From Rhodobacteraceae bacterium EL53 (GTDB lineage Bacteria; Pseudomonadota; Alphaproteobacteria; Rhodobacterales; Rhodobacteraceae): a stretch of 64,000 nt of DNA. Below, piece by piece: positions 44,153 to 53,274 of the stretch. The notes under the pieces are model-generated. The model was not told the DNA's origin, searched no databases, and saw only the letters and a list, made by a program, of their open reading frames with translations. Positions within the stretch are counted from its first letter, which is position 1, and every line of letters begins with the position of its first letter. The translations under genes were made by a program, and so were the position numbers. The stretch lies in assembly GCA_900313015.1 (NCBI GenBank), contig OMPR01000018.1, positions 2,238-66,237 on the forward strand. The letters run 5' to 3'.

Positions 44153-45739
44153 ATGAACGATAAACTCGAATACATGTCCAAGACAGTCACAGCAGGCAAA
44201 ATGACCCGCCGTGAGTTTATGGGCAAAGCCGCAGCACTGGGCGTTTCCGCCGCAGTTGCCAGCACAATGTTTGCAGACGCAGCTCGCGCCGCTGGTCCGG
44301 TAAAAGGCGGCACATTGCGCCAAGGTGTTCAGGGTGGCGAAAGCACAAACACTCAGGATCCAGCACTGTGGGCTTCTGATGTTCCAATCGCGGGCGGCCG
44401 TCACTGGGCGGAACCTCTGCTCGAAGTAGGCCCCAACGGTGAACTCTCAGGTCTGGTCGCTGAAAGCTATGAAGCCTCCGCAGACGCCAAGGTTTGGCGC
44501 TTCAAGGTTCGCAACGGCATTACCTTCTCAAATGGTAAATCCGTCACCTCCGAAGACGTCATGCGCACTATGGAACGCCACTCGAACGAAGATTCGAAAT
44601 CAGGCGCTTTGGGCATCGTCAAAGGCATTGAATCAATGCGCACCGATGGTGACGTGTTCGAAGTTACCTTGGCGACAGCCAATGCTGACCTTCCCTACCT
44701 GATGGCCGACTACCACCTGATGATCCAGCCCGATGGCGGGTTTGACAATCCAGCTGCTGCAATCGGCACAGGCGCTTACATCTTGGAAAGCGACGAGCCC
44801 GGCGTTCGTCAGGTTTACAAGCGGAACCCGAATTACTGGAACAACGACGTTGCCCATTACGAAAGCTCCGAAGTAATCGTACTGAACGACGCCACAGCAC
44901 GGACAGCTGCCCTGCAGTCTGGTCAGGTTGACATGATCAACCGCGTTGAGCCCAAGATCGCTCAACTATTGGATCGCGCGCCAACTCTGAGCGTTCAGAA
45001 CGTTTCGGGCCGTGGTCACTATGTCTTCATCATGCACGTTGACACAGCACCGTTTGATGCCAACGAACTGCGGTTGGCACTGAAATACGCTGTGAACCGT
45101 CAGGAATTGGTCGACAAAATCCTGCGTGGATACGGTGGTGTAGGTAACGACATGCCCATCAACGCGGCCTATCCGTTGTTTGATGACTCAATCCCTCAGC
45201 GCACCTACGACATGAAAAAGGCAGCTGAGCACTACAAAGCGTCTGGTCACGATGGCTCGCCCATCATTCTGCGGACCGCCGATGGTGCCTTCCCCGGTGC
45301 TGTGGACGCCGCCGCCTTATTCCAGCAGTCAGCTCAAGCCGCTGGCATCCCACTGGAAATCAAGCGTGAACCAAACGATGGCTACTGGTCGGAAGTTTGG
45401 AACAAACAGCCGTTCTGCTGCTCGTACTGGGGTGGTCGTCCGGTTCAGGACCAAATGTACACCACGGCATATCTGTCAACAGCGGACTGGAACGACACTA
45501 AGTTCAAGCGCCCTGAGTTTGACGAAATGCTGCTCTCGGCTCGTGCTGAGTTGGACAATGCCAAGCGTAAAGAGATCTATTCCAAAATGGGCTCTCTGGT
45601 GCGTGACGAAGGCGGCTTGATCTTGCCAATGTTCAACGACTTCATCGATGCGGTGAGCAACAAGGTTCAGGGCTACGAGGGTGATCCCAACGGTCCAATG
45701 ATGAACTGGTACGCGCCTCATAAAACCTGGAAAGCCTAA
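44153..45739 (+). CDS. ABC transporter substrate-binding protein, family 5
   Basis: The 528-residue product has a twin-arginine leader (TRREFMGKAAALGVSAAVAS up to ARAAG), so it is probably exported by Tat. The mature part shows SBP family 5 (oligopeptide/nickel/opine) motifs: YEASADAKVWRFKVRNGITF, GTGAYILES, YKRNPNYWNN and LRLALKYAVNRQELVDKIL. It binds a small peptide or peptide-like compound in the periplasm. It is the first gene of the transporter operon with two permeases and a fused ATPase. Confidence 0.93.
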   Translation: MNDKLEYMSKTVTAGKMTRREFMGKAAALGVSAAVASTMFADAARAAGPVKGGTLRQGVQGGESTNTQDPALWASDVPIAGGRHWAEPLLEVGPNGELSGLVAESYEASADAKVWRFKVRNGITFSNGKSVTSEDVMRTMERHSNEDSKSGALGIVKGIESMRTDGDVFEVTLATANADLPYLMADYHLMIQPDGGFDNPAAAIGTGAYILESDEPGVRQVYKRNPNYWNNDVAHYESSEVIVLNDATARTAALQSGQVDMINRVEPKIAQLLDRAPTLSVQNVSGRGHYVFIMHVDTAPFDANELRLALKYAVNRQELVDKILRGYGGVGNDMPINAAYPLFDDSIPQRTYDMKKAAEHYKASGHDGSPIILRTADGAFPGAVDAAALFQQSAQAAGIPLEIKREPNDGYWSEVWNKQPFCCSYWGGRPVQDQMYTTAYLSTADWNDTKFKRPEFDEMLLSARAELDNAKRKEIYSKMGSLVRDEGGLILPMFNDFIDAVSNKVQGYEGDPNGPMMNWYAPHKTWKA

Positions 45740-45750
45740 GGGCCAGCATC

Positions 45751-46707
45751 ATGCACCCGATCGTTAAACTTGTAGCTCAGCGCTTAGCGCTGGGCCTACT
45801 TCTCCTCATCGCCGCCTCGGCACTGATCTTTGGATTGACCGAAGCTCTCCCGGGGGACGCAGCTCAGGCCATTCTTGGTCAAGCCGCCACTCCTGAATCT
45901 CTTGCAAACCTGCGCGCAGAAATGGGGCTCGATCGCCCGCCGGTGACCCGCTATTTCGAATGGCTAGGGGGTATCTTAACCGGTGACATGGGTGTTGCGC
46001 TAACAAACAAGCTGGACATCGCAACCAGCATCCAAGGCCGCATGGCCAATACACTCTTTCTCGCCTTCTGGGCGGCTCTGATCTCAGTTCCTCTGGCTAT
46101 TATTCTGGGACTGATTGCGGTTCGCTACCAGAACCGTTGGCCGGACAAAATGATCTCAGGCATCACGCTTGCGTCTATTTCCCTGCCAGAGTTCATGATC
46201 GCCTACATTTTGATCTTCTTCTTTGCGGTCAAATTGTTCTGGGCACCGTCTTTTGCCAATATCTCCTCCTCGATGTCACTGCTTGAACAGTTGCACGCGA
46301 TCGCATTGCCTGTTGCAGTGCTCATATTGGTTGTTCTTGCACACATGATGCGTATGACTCGCGCTGCGATCCTGAACGTGATGCAATCGGCCTATATCGA
46401 AACGGCTGAGCTTAAAGGTCTTAGTGGCTTTCAAGTCATCGCACGTCACGCGTTCCCCAATGCAATTGCTCCGATCGTGAACGTCGTCATGATCAACATG
46501 GCATATCTGGTTGTGGGTGTTGTCGTGGTCGAGGTGGTTTTCGCCTACCCCGGCATGGGACAGTATCTGGTTGATGCTGTTGTGAAACGCGATGTGCCTG
46601 TGGTGTTGGCTTGCGGCGTCATCTTTGCCGCCGTCTACATTATCCTGAACATCATCGCTGACGTTGTCTCCATCTTCACCAACCCAAGGCTGAGGCATCC
46701 AAAATGA
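45751..46707 (+). CDS. ABC transporter permease (DppB-type)
   Basis: The 318-residue product has six membrane helices; the first is LALGLLLLIAASALIFGLTE. The N-terminal family motif EALPGDAAQAILGQAATPES and the EAA loop AELKGLSGFQVIARHAFPNAIAP mark a DppB/OppB-type permease. It partners the next permease, which it overlaps by four bases. Confidence 0.94.
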   Translation: MHPIVKLVAQRLALGLLLLIAASALIFGLTEALPGDAAQAILGQAATPESLANLRAEMGLDRPPVTRYFEWLGGILTGDMGVALTNKLDIATSIQGRMANTLFLAFWAALISVPLAIILGLIAVRYQNRWPDKMISGITLASISLPEFMIAYILIFFFAVKLFWAPSFANISSSMSLLEQLHAIALPVAVLILVVLAHMMRMTRAAILNVMQSAYIETAELKGLSGFQVIARHAFPNAIAPIVNVVMINMAYLVVGVVVVEVVFAYPGMGQYLVDAVVKRDVPVVLACGVIFAAVYIILNIIADVVSIFTNPRLRHPK

Positions 46708-47522
46708 TGAAGAATATCCCTATCTCAGCCCTCATCGGACTGGTGATTACCGCCACCTATTTCATCGCCGCTGCTCTGGCTCCGGTTATCTCTCCTTATG
46801 GCATGGCCGAAGTTGTTGGCGATGTCTGGGAACCCTCCTCTTCTGCGCATCTGCTGGGCACTGACCAAATCGGTCGGGACCTACTCAGCCGGATGATTTA
46901 CGGGGGGCGGACGACCATCTGGATCGCGACCCTTGCGACCATCCTCAGCTTTGTAACAGGCTCCTCTCTGGGCTTCTTGGCGGCTGTTTCAGGACGCTGG
47001 ATTGACATGGCTTTGTCCCGCTTCGTGGACCTGATGATGTCAATCCCTTCGTTGATCTTGGCGTTGGTCATCTTGTCCAGCATCGAGGCAACCGTCCTGA
47101 CGCTGATCGTTTTGATGGGCTTGCTGGACTCAACACGTGTTTATCGACTTGCTCGTGCTGTTGCGGTGGACATCACGGTCATGGACTATGTCGAAGCAGC
47201 GCGCCTGCGCGGTGAAAAGATTGGTTGGGTCATCTTCCGGGAAATCCTGCCAAATGCTTTGTCTCCACTGGTTGCAGAACTTGGCCTGCGCTTCATCTTT
47301 ATGGTTCTGTTTATTTCAACGCTGTCGTTCCTGGGTGTCGGTGTTCAGCCACCACTCGCTGATTGGGGCGGAATCGTGAAAGAAAACAAAGAGGGCATTA
47401 ACTTTGGCATCGGTGCAGCCCTGTACCCTGCAGTTGCAATTGCCACTCTGGCGATCTCGGTCAATCTGATTGCTGACTGGGTTCTGAACCGCACCACTTC
47501 GCTGAAAGGGGGCCGCGGATGA
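46704..47522 (+). CDS. ABC transporter permease (DppC-type)
   Basis: The 272-residue product has LLGTDQIGRDLLSRMIYGGRTT, typical of DppC/OppC, and the EAA loop AARLRGEKIGWVIFREILPNA. Membrane helices fill the rest. It pairs with the DppB-type permease. Its stop overlaps the ATPase start by four bases (ATGA). Confidence 0.94.
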   Translation: MMKNIPISALIGLVITATYFIAAALAPVISPYGMAEVVGDVWEPSSSAHLLGTDQIGRDLLSRMIYGGRTTIWIATLATILSFVTGSSLGFLAAVSGRWIDMALSRFVDLMMSIPSLILALVILSSIEATVLTLIVLMGLLDSTRVYRLARAVAVDITVMDYVEAARLRGEKIGWVIFREILPNALSPLVAELGLRFIFMVLFISTLSFLGVGVQPPLADWGGIVKENKEGINFGIGAALYPAVAIATLAISVNLIADWVLNRTTSLKGGRG

Positions 47523-49156
47523 GCGAACCACTTCTGAAAGTCCGTAACCTGAAAATCGGCGCCACGGTCTACCCCCCGGGGGAAAAACCACATGACATCG
47601 AAATCGTGCACGGGGTCAGCTTTGACCTCGAGCCCGGTAAGGTGTTGGGCCTAATCGGTGAATCCGGTGCTGGTAAATCGACCATCGGTCTTGCCTCGAT
47701 GGCCTATGGCCGGGGCGGTGTGAAAATCACTGGTGGCGAGGTTTGGATCAATGGCCGCGATATCCTGAAATCCAAAATCAAGGATATCCGCAAATTGCGC
47801 GGCGGCGAAGTGACATACGTGTCTCAATCCGCAGCAGCCTCGTTCAATCCTGCAAAAAAGATCATGGAACAGGTGATCGAAGCGGCTGTTGAACAGGGGA
47901 AATTCAACACCAAGGACGCCGAAGCCCGCGCCCGTGTCTTGTTTGCCAAACTCGGCTTGCCCGACCCTGACAACATCGGTGAGCGTTATCCCCATCAGGT
48001 CTCTGGTGGACAGCTCCAACGCTGCATGACAGCTTTGGCCCTGTGCCCAGAACCCGATCTGGTGGTTTTTGATGAACCGACGACGGCGTTGGATGTTACA
48101 ACCCAGATCGACGTTCTGATGGCGATCAAAGAAGCCATTCATGACACCGGTGTTGCTGCGCTCTACATTACCCACGATCTTGCGGTCGTGGCACAGGTAA
48201 GCGACGATATCATGGTGCTCAAGATGGGGGACATGATCGAATACGGAAACACCGATCAGATCATCAACAATCCTCAAGAAGAGTACACACAGGCGCTCGT
48301 GTCTGTGCGCTCGATTGAACACGAAGAAAAGGCGCCGACGCCCGAACCTGTTCTCAGTGTCAACAACATCACTGCCCGATACAAAGGGACCAACTTTGAT
48401 GTGTTGCATAATGTCAGTGTTGATCTGCACCCCGGTCAAACCTTGGCTGTGGTGGGTGAATCCGGCTCAGGCAAGTCGACTCTGGCGCGGGTCATTACCG
48501 GCCTCTTGCCACCACGCGATGGTGATATCAATTTTGCCGGACGGTCGCTGTCCCCCGATCTTGCGGGACGTTCGCGCGAGGATCTGCGCGAATTGCAGAT
48601 GATCTATCAGATGGCGGACACGGCGATGAACCCGCGTCAAACCGTAGGTACAATCGTCGGTCGTCCGCTTGAGTTCTATTTCGGTCTGCGCGGTGATGAA
48701 AAGCGCAAGCGTGTCATCGAACTTATGGATGAGATCGAACTGGGCGAAAAGTTCATGGATCGGTATCCGGCTGAATTGTCGGGGGGCCAAAAACAGCGTG
48801 TCTGTATCGCGCGGTCCTTGGCTGCAAAACCCAAGATGATCATCTGTGATGAGGTCACATCGGCCCTCGACCCCTTGGTTGCGGACGGCATTCTCAAGCT
48901 ACTGCTCGATCTGCAAAAGATTGAAAACGTGGCCTATCTGTTCATCACCCACGATCTGGCAACGGTTCGGGCGATTTCTGATTCCATCGCAGTGATGTAT
49001 CAGGGGCGCGTGGCGCGCTACGGATCGAAATCCGAGGTTCTCAGCCCTCCCTTCGATGATTACACGGACCTGCTGCTCAGCTCGGTTCCCGAGATGCGGC
49101 TGGGTTGGCTGGAAGAGGTTGTGGCCCATCGTAAGATGGAAAGCGCAGGCAACTAA
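47519..49156 (+). CDS. Fused double ABC ATPase (DppD-DppF-like)
   Basis: The 545-residue product carries two nucleotide-binding domains. The first has GESGAGKST (Walker A), VSGGQLQR (signature) and LVVFDEPTTALDV (Walker B); the second GESGSGKST, LSGGQKQR and MIICDEVTSALDP. It is equivalent to DppD and DppF joined in one chain and powers the transporter. A 15-odd residue linker (SVRSIEHEEKAPTPEPV) separates the halves. Confidence 0.95.
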   Translation: MSEPLLKVRNLKIGATVYPPGEKPHDIEIVHGVSFDLEPGKVLGLIGESGAGKSTIGLASMAYGRGGVKITGGEVWINGRDILKSKIKDIRKLRGGEVTYVSQSAAASFNPAKKIMEQVIEAAVEQGKFNTKDAEARARVLFAKLGLPDPDNIGERYPHQVSGGQLQRCMTALALCPEPDLVVFDEPTTALDVTTQIDVLMAIKEAIHDTGVAALYITHDLAVVAQVSDDIMVLKMGDMIEYGNTDQIINNPQEEYTQALVSVRSIEHEEKAPTPEPVLSVNNITARYKGTNFDVLHNVSVDLHPGQTLAVVGESGSGKSTLARVITGLLPPRDGDINFAGRSLSPDLAGRSREDLRELQMIYQMADTAMNPRQTVGTIVGRPLEFYFGLRGDEKRKRVIELMDEIELGEKFMDRYPAELSGGQKQRVCIARSLAAKPKMIICDEVTSALDPLVADGILKLLLDLQKIENVAYLFITHDLATVRAISDSIAVMYQGRVARYGSKSEVLSPPFDDYTDLLLSSVPEMRLGWLEEVVAHRKMESAGN

Positions 49157-49316
49157 GCCGTCGTTTTCCACGGCACTTTCATGAAGATATTAAGTCCCGG
49201 CGTTTTGCACCTTGGCAGGCGTCGGGATTTTACTATTTGGGGCGTGAACGGACGTGTCCCTAAGCTTGAACAGGCTAGGCTTGTTCGAAATCCTGTGACG
49301 CGAAAAGGAGATCGCG

Positions 49317-50153
49317 ATGGACCGGAAACTGCTATTAATCATTCTGGATGGGGTGCCCTACCGCAACTTCCGCCGGTTGTTTGGCAACCTCGAAGGGTGG
49401 GTCGATAGCGGCGATGCCCGCGTGTGGAAGATGCGCGCTGTGCTGCCGTCCATTTCTGCCAGCTGCTATGCCTCGATCCACACGGGCGTGGCCCCTGCTG
49501 AGCACGGATGCACCGGTAATGGCAACGTGTTCAGGCTAGGCCACAAGGACGTGTTCAGTCAGGTGCGCGAAGGTGGTGGTGTGACAGGCGCTGTGACGCA
49601 TAGCTTTTGGTCGCAGTTCTTTAACCGTCATCCTTTCGATTATGTTCGCGATGTCGAATATGACGAACCCGAAAGCAAAACCATCAACCATGGCCGATTT
49701 CATTCCATGACTGGATATGGGCACGACAACCAAATGACGCCTTCGGATGTGGATCTGTTTGGAACCCTCACCAACCTCGCGCTGCGGTTCGGTTTGGATT
49801 ACGGCATCTTGCACACCTGCACGTTGGACAGCATGGGGCATCGTTTTTTCCATGATTGCCAACAGATGGACCATGCGTGTTTCGTGATGGATGAAATGCT
49901 TGCTCCGTTTATTCCACGCTGGCGTGATCTAGGATACGAAGTCATCGTAACCGCAGATCACGGTCAAGATGAACGCGGTCACCATGGTGGTCGTGGTCCA
50001 TTGCAACAGGAAACCGCGCTTTATTATTTCGGAGACGCCGAAGGCCCCGAGCAAGACGCCGTGATTGATCAGCTGCAGCTGGCCCCGACGATCCTGTCCC
50101 GCATGGGGGCCCCGATCGCGGACACGATGAAAGCCAAGCCGTTTTTGAAATAG
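49317..50153 (+). CDS. Alkaline phosphatase-fold nucleotide pyrophosphatase/phosphodiesterase
   Basis: The 278-residue product has the PF01663-type metal sites: LLIILDGVPYRNF (first Asp), SASCYASIHTG (nucleophile region), LDSMGHRFFHD and TADHGQDERGHHGG. It would hydrolyse phosphodiesters, nucleotides or phosphonates. No signal peptide is obvious, so it may be cytoplasmic. It follows the ATPase by 160 bases and is followed by a hairpin terminator at 50175-50205, so it may be the last gene of the transport operon. Confidence 0.87.
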   Translation: MDRKLLLIILDGVPYRNFRRLFGNLEGWVDSGDARVWKMRAVLPSISASCYASIHTGVAPAEHGCTGNGNVFRLGHKDVFSQVREGGGVTGAVTHSFWSQFFNRHPFDYVRDVEYDEPESKTINHGRFHSMTGYGHDNQMTPSDVDLFGTLTNLALRFGLDYGILHTCTLDSMGHRFFHDCQQMDHACFVMDEMLAPFIPRWRDLGYEVIVTADHGQDERGHHGGRGPLQQETALYYFGDAEGPEQDAVIDQLQLAPTILSRMGAPIADTMKAKPFLK

Positions 50154-50174
50154 ATGCGCCTATCGCATTTGAAC

Positions 50175-50205
50175 AAAGGGCGCCCTTCCGTGGCGCCCTT
50201 TTCAT
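50175..50205 (+). terminator. Rho-independent terminator
   Basis: AAAGGGCGCC (50175-50184) pairs with GGCGCCCTTT (50192-50201), loop CTTCCGT. The symmetric A/T ends allow function in both directions, for the phosphodiesterase (plus) and the converging esterase gene (minus). Confidence 0.85.
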
Positions 50206-50230
50206 TTCCTGAAATGTACGAAATCGCGGC

Positions 50231-51154
50231 TTAATCGTACGGCCAGAGCCCCTGCCCCAACGCTTCGATCGCGATCGAGATCCGCTCAAAGCTGTCTTGG
50301 GCTCGTGTCACGGTCGTTCTGGCGCGTAGATACCCATGCACCAGGCCGTCCTCGTTGATCCAATGGGCTTGTCCCCCAGCCGCCTGAATCCGATCCCGGT
50401 AGTCCCGACCATCATCGCGTAGTGGGTCGCAATCTGCTGTGACAATTACCGACGGCGGAAGACCCGCAAAATCTGTGTCGTGCAACGGTGCGTAGGTTGC
50501 ATCGCCAACGGGTTCTTCCCCGTCAAAACGGACGGTTTGGTAAAACTGGATTTCCGCCAAGGTCAACAACGGGGCATTGGCATGATCCAGGTAAGATCCC
50601 TTGCTCATATCCCCACCTAAACCTGGGTAAATCAGCACCTGCCCCAGAACATTGTCCAACCGTCCGCGAGAATAATGTGCGACCGCGGCTGCCAAGTTGC
50701 CGCCGGCACTATCGCCGGCTAAAATCAAAGGATCACCGAATTCTGATGCGGCCCACTGAGTGGCGGCCCAGCTGTCTTGAAACTGCACAGGATGACGGAA
50801 TTCTGGGCACAGGCGGTAATCAACCGCAACCACCCGATATCCAGTCTGCACACATATTTCAGCACAGACATCATCATGGCTTTCTAACCCACCAACGACA
50901 AAACCGCCGCCATGGTAATAGACGACGGTTCGTGTGGGTTGACCCGCGGAATAGACACGGACTGGCACACCATTGGCGCTGACATCTGTGGCCGAGATAC
51001 CGTCCGGGTATCCCTGATGGAATTCCCGGCACATGGTGTCATAGACAGCGCGCTGCCCTTCGATGGTCAACTCGACCGCATCTTCGGGATAACTTTCGAG
51101 GGTACGGGCAATAAATGCCCAAGTTTCCTCATCTATCAGCGCGTTATAGTCCAT
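50231..51154 (-). CDS. Alpha/beta hydrolase, hormone-sensitive-lipase type
   Basis: The 307-residue product has the HSL oxyanion motif HGGGFVVGG, the nucleophile elbow GDSAGGNLA, and an Asp/His pair from DCDPLRDDG and GLVHGYL. These are carboxylesterases acting on short acyl esters. The ATG at 51154 has GGAGG 5-7 bases upstream; a longer in-frame start at 51184 is not supported. It follows the acyl-CoA ligase by 11 bases, an esterase-ligase pair suggesting use of the released acid. Confidence 0.9.
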   Translation of the reverse strand: MDYNALIDEETWAFIARTLESYPEDAVELTIEGQRAVYDTMCREFHQGYPDGISATDVSANGVPVRVYSAGQPTRTVVYYHGGGFVVGGLESHDDVCAEICVQTGYRVVAVDYRLCPEFRHPVQFQDSWAATQWAASEFGDPLILAGDSAGGNLAAAVAHYSRGRLDNVLGQVLIYPGLGGDMSKGSYLDHANAPLLTLAEIQFYQTVRFDGEEPVGDATYAPLHDTDFAGLPPSVIVTADCDPLRDDGRDYRDRIQAAGGQAHWINEDGLVHGYLRARTTVTRAQDSFERISIAIEALGQGLWPYD

Positions 51155-51165
51155 GTATCCTCCGA

Positions 51166-53055
51166 TTAGCTTTGCCACTCCCAAGGACGCGTGAACCCGC
51201 CAAGGACTGCGCTCACATCTTGGTCCGAACTTCCGTTTGGTGCAAGCTGTGCAACCAATCCACGTTTCTTATCGTCGATCACGGTTTCAACGCGTGCCGC
51301 AACACCGGCTTTATCCAAAGCAGCGTTGTAAATCCGAGTAATCGCCTGTTTGCGCAGCTCTGGCTTAAAGACTTTGCCAACAGCCGTTTTGGGTAGCTCA
51401 GGCAGGATCGTCATATGCTTGGGCTGTGCCGCGCGTTCGTGCACGTGGACCTTGCAATATTCCATCAGTTCTTCGGGGGTAGTACTGGCCCCACCGACCA
51501 GTTCGACAAAGGCACAGGGCACCTCACCTGCGTGTTCGTCAGGCTGACCGATCGCACCGGCAAAGGCGACCGCCTCGTGACCCAGCAAGGCCTCTTCGAT
51601 TTCAGCCGGATCAATGTTGTGACCACCGCGAATAATCAGATCCTTGGCGCGTCCGGTAATCCAGACATAGCCGTCCGCATCAACACGCCCCAAGTCCCCG
51701 GTGCGCAGGAACTTTTCATAGTGATAGAGGTCTTTGTTTTTGTCGGCTTCGGTATAGGTGTTGCCCGGAAAAATACCGGGGTTTGAAATACAGATCTCAC
51801 CCACTTCGTCTGTCGCAGCTTCGACCGGACCTTCGGGCGTCACGTTGACGATTTTGACATCCGTATAAGGGAACGGAATACCGATTGAGCCAATCTTTTT
51901 CTCACCATCCACAGGGTTGCCAGAAACCATACAAGTGGCTTCGGTCAGGCCATACCCTTCGACGATGTTCACGCCAGTCGCCTCTTCGAAACGACGATAC
52001 AGCTCGACTGGCAAAGGCGCGGAGCCTGAAAAGGCGCGCTGAACCGAGCTGACATCTGCATCGACTGGGCGTTGCATGATCGCAGAGATTGCTGTGGGAA
52101 CCGTGATGATGAACGAGACTTTCCAGCGTTCGATCAGTTTCCAGAAGTTATCGAACACACCTTCGCCGCGATAACCTTGCGGTGTTGGATAAACCACATG
52201 CGCGCCACTGGCGACCGAGGCCATGACGATCACATGACAGGCAAACACGTGGAACAACGGCAACGGGCACATGATCACGTCTTCTTCGGTATAAAGCAGC
52301 GTGTGACCCAGCCAGCCATTGTAGATCATGCCGGAATATTTGTGCTGTGCCACTTTGGGCATCCCGGTGGTGCCACCCGTATGGAAATAGCAGGCAACCC
52401 GGTCTTCGGTGCTGTCAGCAAATTGCAACGTTTTGGGTTGTTTCTTCAGCTCTTTGGTAAAGCTTTTGTAGTCCGCATGGGCCACACGCTCTTTGTTTTC
52501 TAACTTGGGACGGATCAGTGGCACGATCCAGGATTTCGGCGGCGTCAGGTAGCGGTTCAGATCCACTTCGAGCACTGTGTTCACGCCGGGTGCATGGCGC
52601 ACGGCCTCGGCAGTTTTTTCTGCGACATCGGTTTTGGGAAACGGCTTTAGCGTCACGACAACCTTGGCTTTGGTTTCCCTGAGGATCGACGCAATCTGTT
52701 CCGGCTCCAACAACGGATTGATCGGGTTGACGATGCCGGCCACTGCCCCGCCCAGAAATGAAATCAGGGTCTCGTTACAGTTCGGGAGAATATAGGCAAC
52801 GACGTCATTCTCGCCTACACCCAAAGACCGGAACAGGTTTGCAGCCTGAACGGTTTTGTCGTGCAGCGTTTGCCAATTCAAGGTTTCCGCCTTGTCTGTC
52901 GGACCTGAGAAGATCTGAAAACTGGTCGCACTGTTGGTGGGGAACTTTTTCGTGGTTGATGACAGCATCTGATAGAGCGTCACCGGAACGTCCCGATCCT
53001 CCCAAGGCATTTCGCTTTCGATCTTCAAACGATCTTCCATACCCGTAAAGGCCAT
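51166..53055 (-). CDS. Acyl-CoA synthetase (fatty-acid-CoA ligase)
   Basis: The 629-residue product starts MAFTGMEDRLKIESEMPWED (ATG at 53055 after GGAGGA). It has the AMP-binding motif YFHTGGTTGMPKVAQHKYSG, the A5 region VEGYGLTEAT, A7 LRTGDLGRVD and GRAKDLIIRGGHNIDPAEIEEAL, ending with TAVGKVFKPELRK (catalytic Lys). It activates a carboxylic acid with ATP and CoA. The substrate is unassigned; lengths near 630 suggest medium or long chains. An HSL esterase gene follows in the same transcript. Confidence 0.92.
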   Translation of the reverse strand: MAFTGMEDRLKIESEMPWEDRDVPVTLYQMLSSTTKKFPTNSATSFQIFSGPTDKAETLNWQTLHDKTVQAANLFRSLGVGENDVVAYILPNCNETLISFLGGAVAGIVNPINPLLEPEQIASILRETKAKVVVTLKPFPKTDVAEKTAEAVRHAPGVNTVLEVDLNRYLTPPKSWIVPLIRPKLENKERVAHADYKSFTKELKKQPKTLQFADSTEDRVACYFHTGGTTGMPKVAQHKYSGMIYNGWLGHTLLYTEEDVIMCPLPLFHVFACHVIVMASVASGAHVVYPTPQGYRGEGVFDNFWKLIERWKVSFIITVPTAISAIMQRPVDADVSSVQRAFSGSAPLPVELYRRFEEATGVNIVEGYGLTEATCMVSGNPVDGEKKIGSIGIPFPYTDVKIVNVTPEGPVEAATDEVGEICISNPGIFPGNTYTEADKNKDLYHYEKFLRTGDLGRVDADGYVWITGRAKDLIIRGGHNIDPAEIEEALLGHEAVAFAGAIGQPDEHAGEVPCAFVELVGGASTTPEELMEYCKVHVHERAAQPKHMTILPELPKTAVGKVFKPELRKQAITRIYNAALDKAGVAARVETVIDDKKRGLVAQLAPNGSSDQDVSAVLGGFTRPWEWQS

Positions 53056-53274
53056 GAACATTCCTCCCAATTTTGATTGCCCTTGTGCCGGGCATTTCAT
53101 CCTTGTCCGCAGGATGGGGGGATTTTGGTTGCCATGCAAGCAACGCCTTAACGTCAATTTCATGCCCCAGCGGAATGACGCTACGACGCGAAAGGCGCGA
53201 CCCTTGCAGAGCCGCGCCTATTCTTCAGGTCAGATCGGTGTTTTGCGTGAGATCAGCCCCACCGGTGATCGCGC

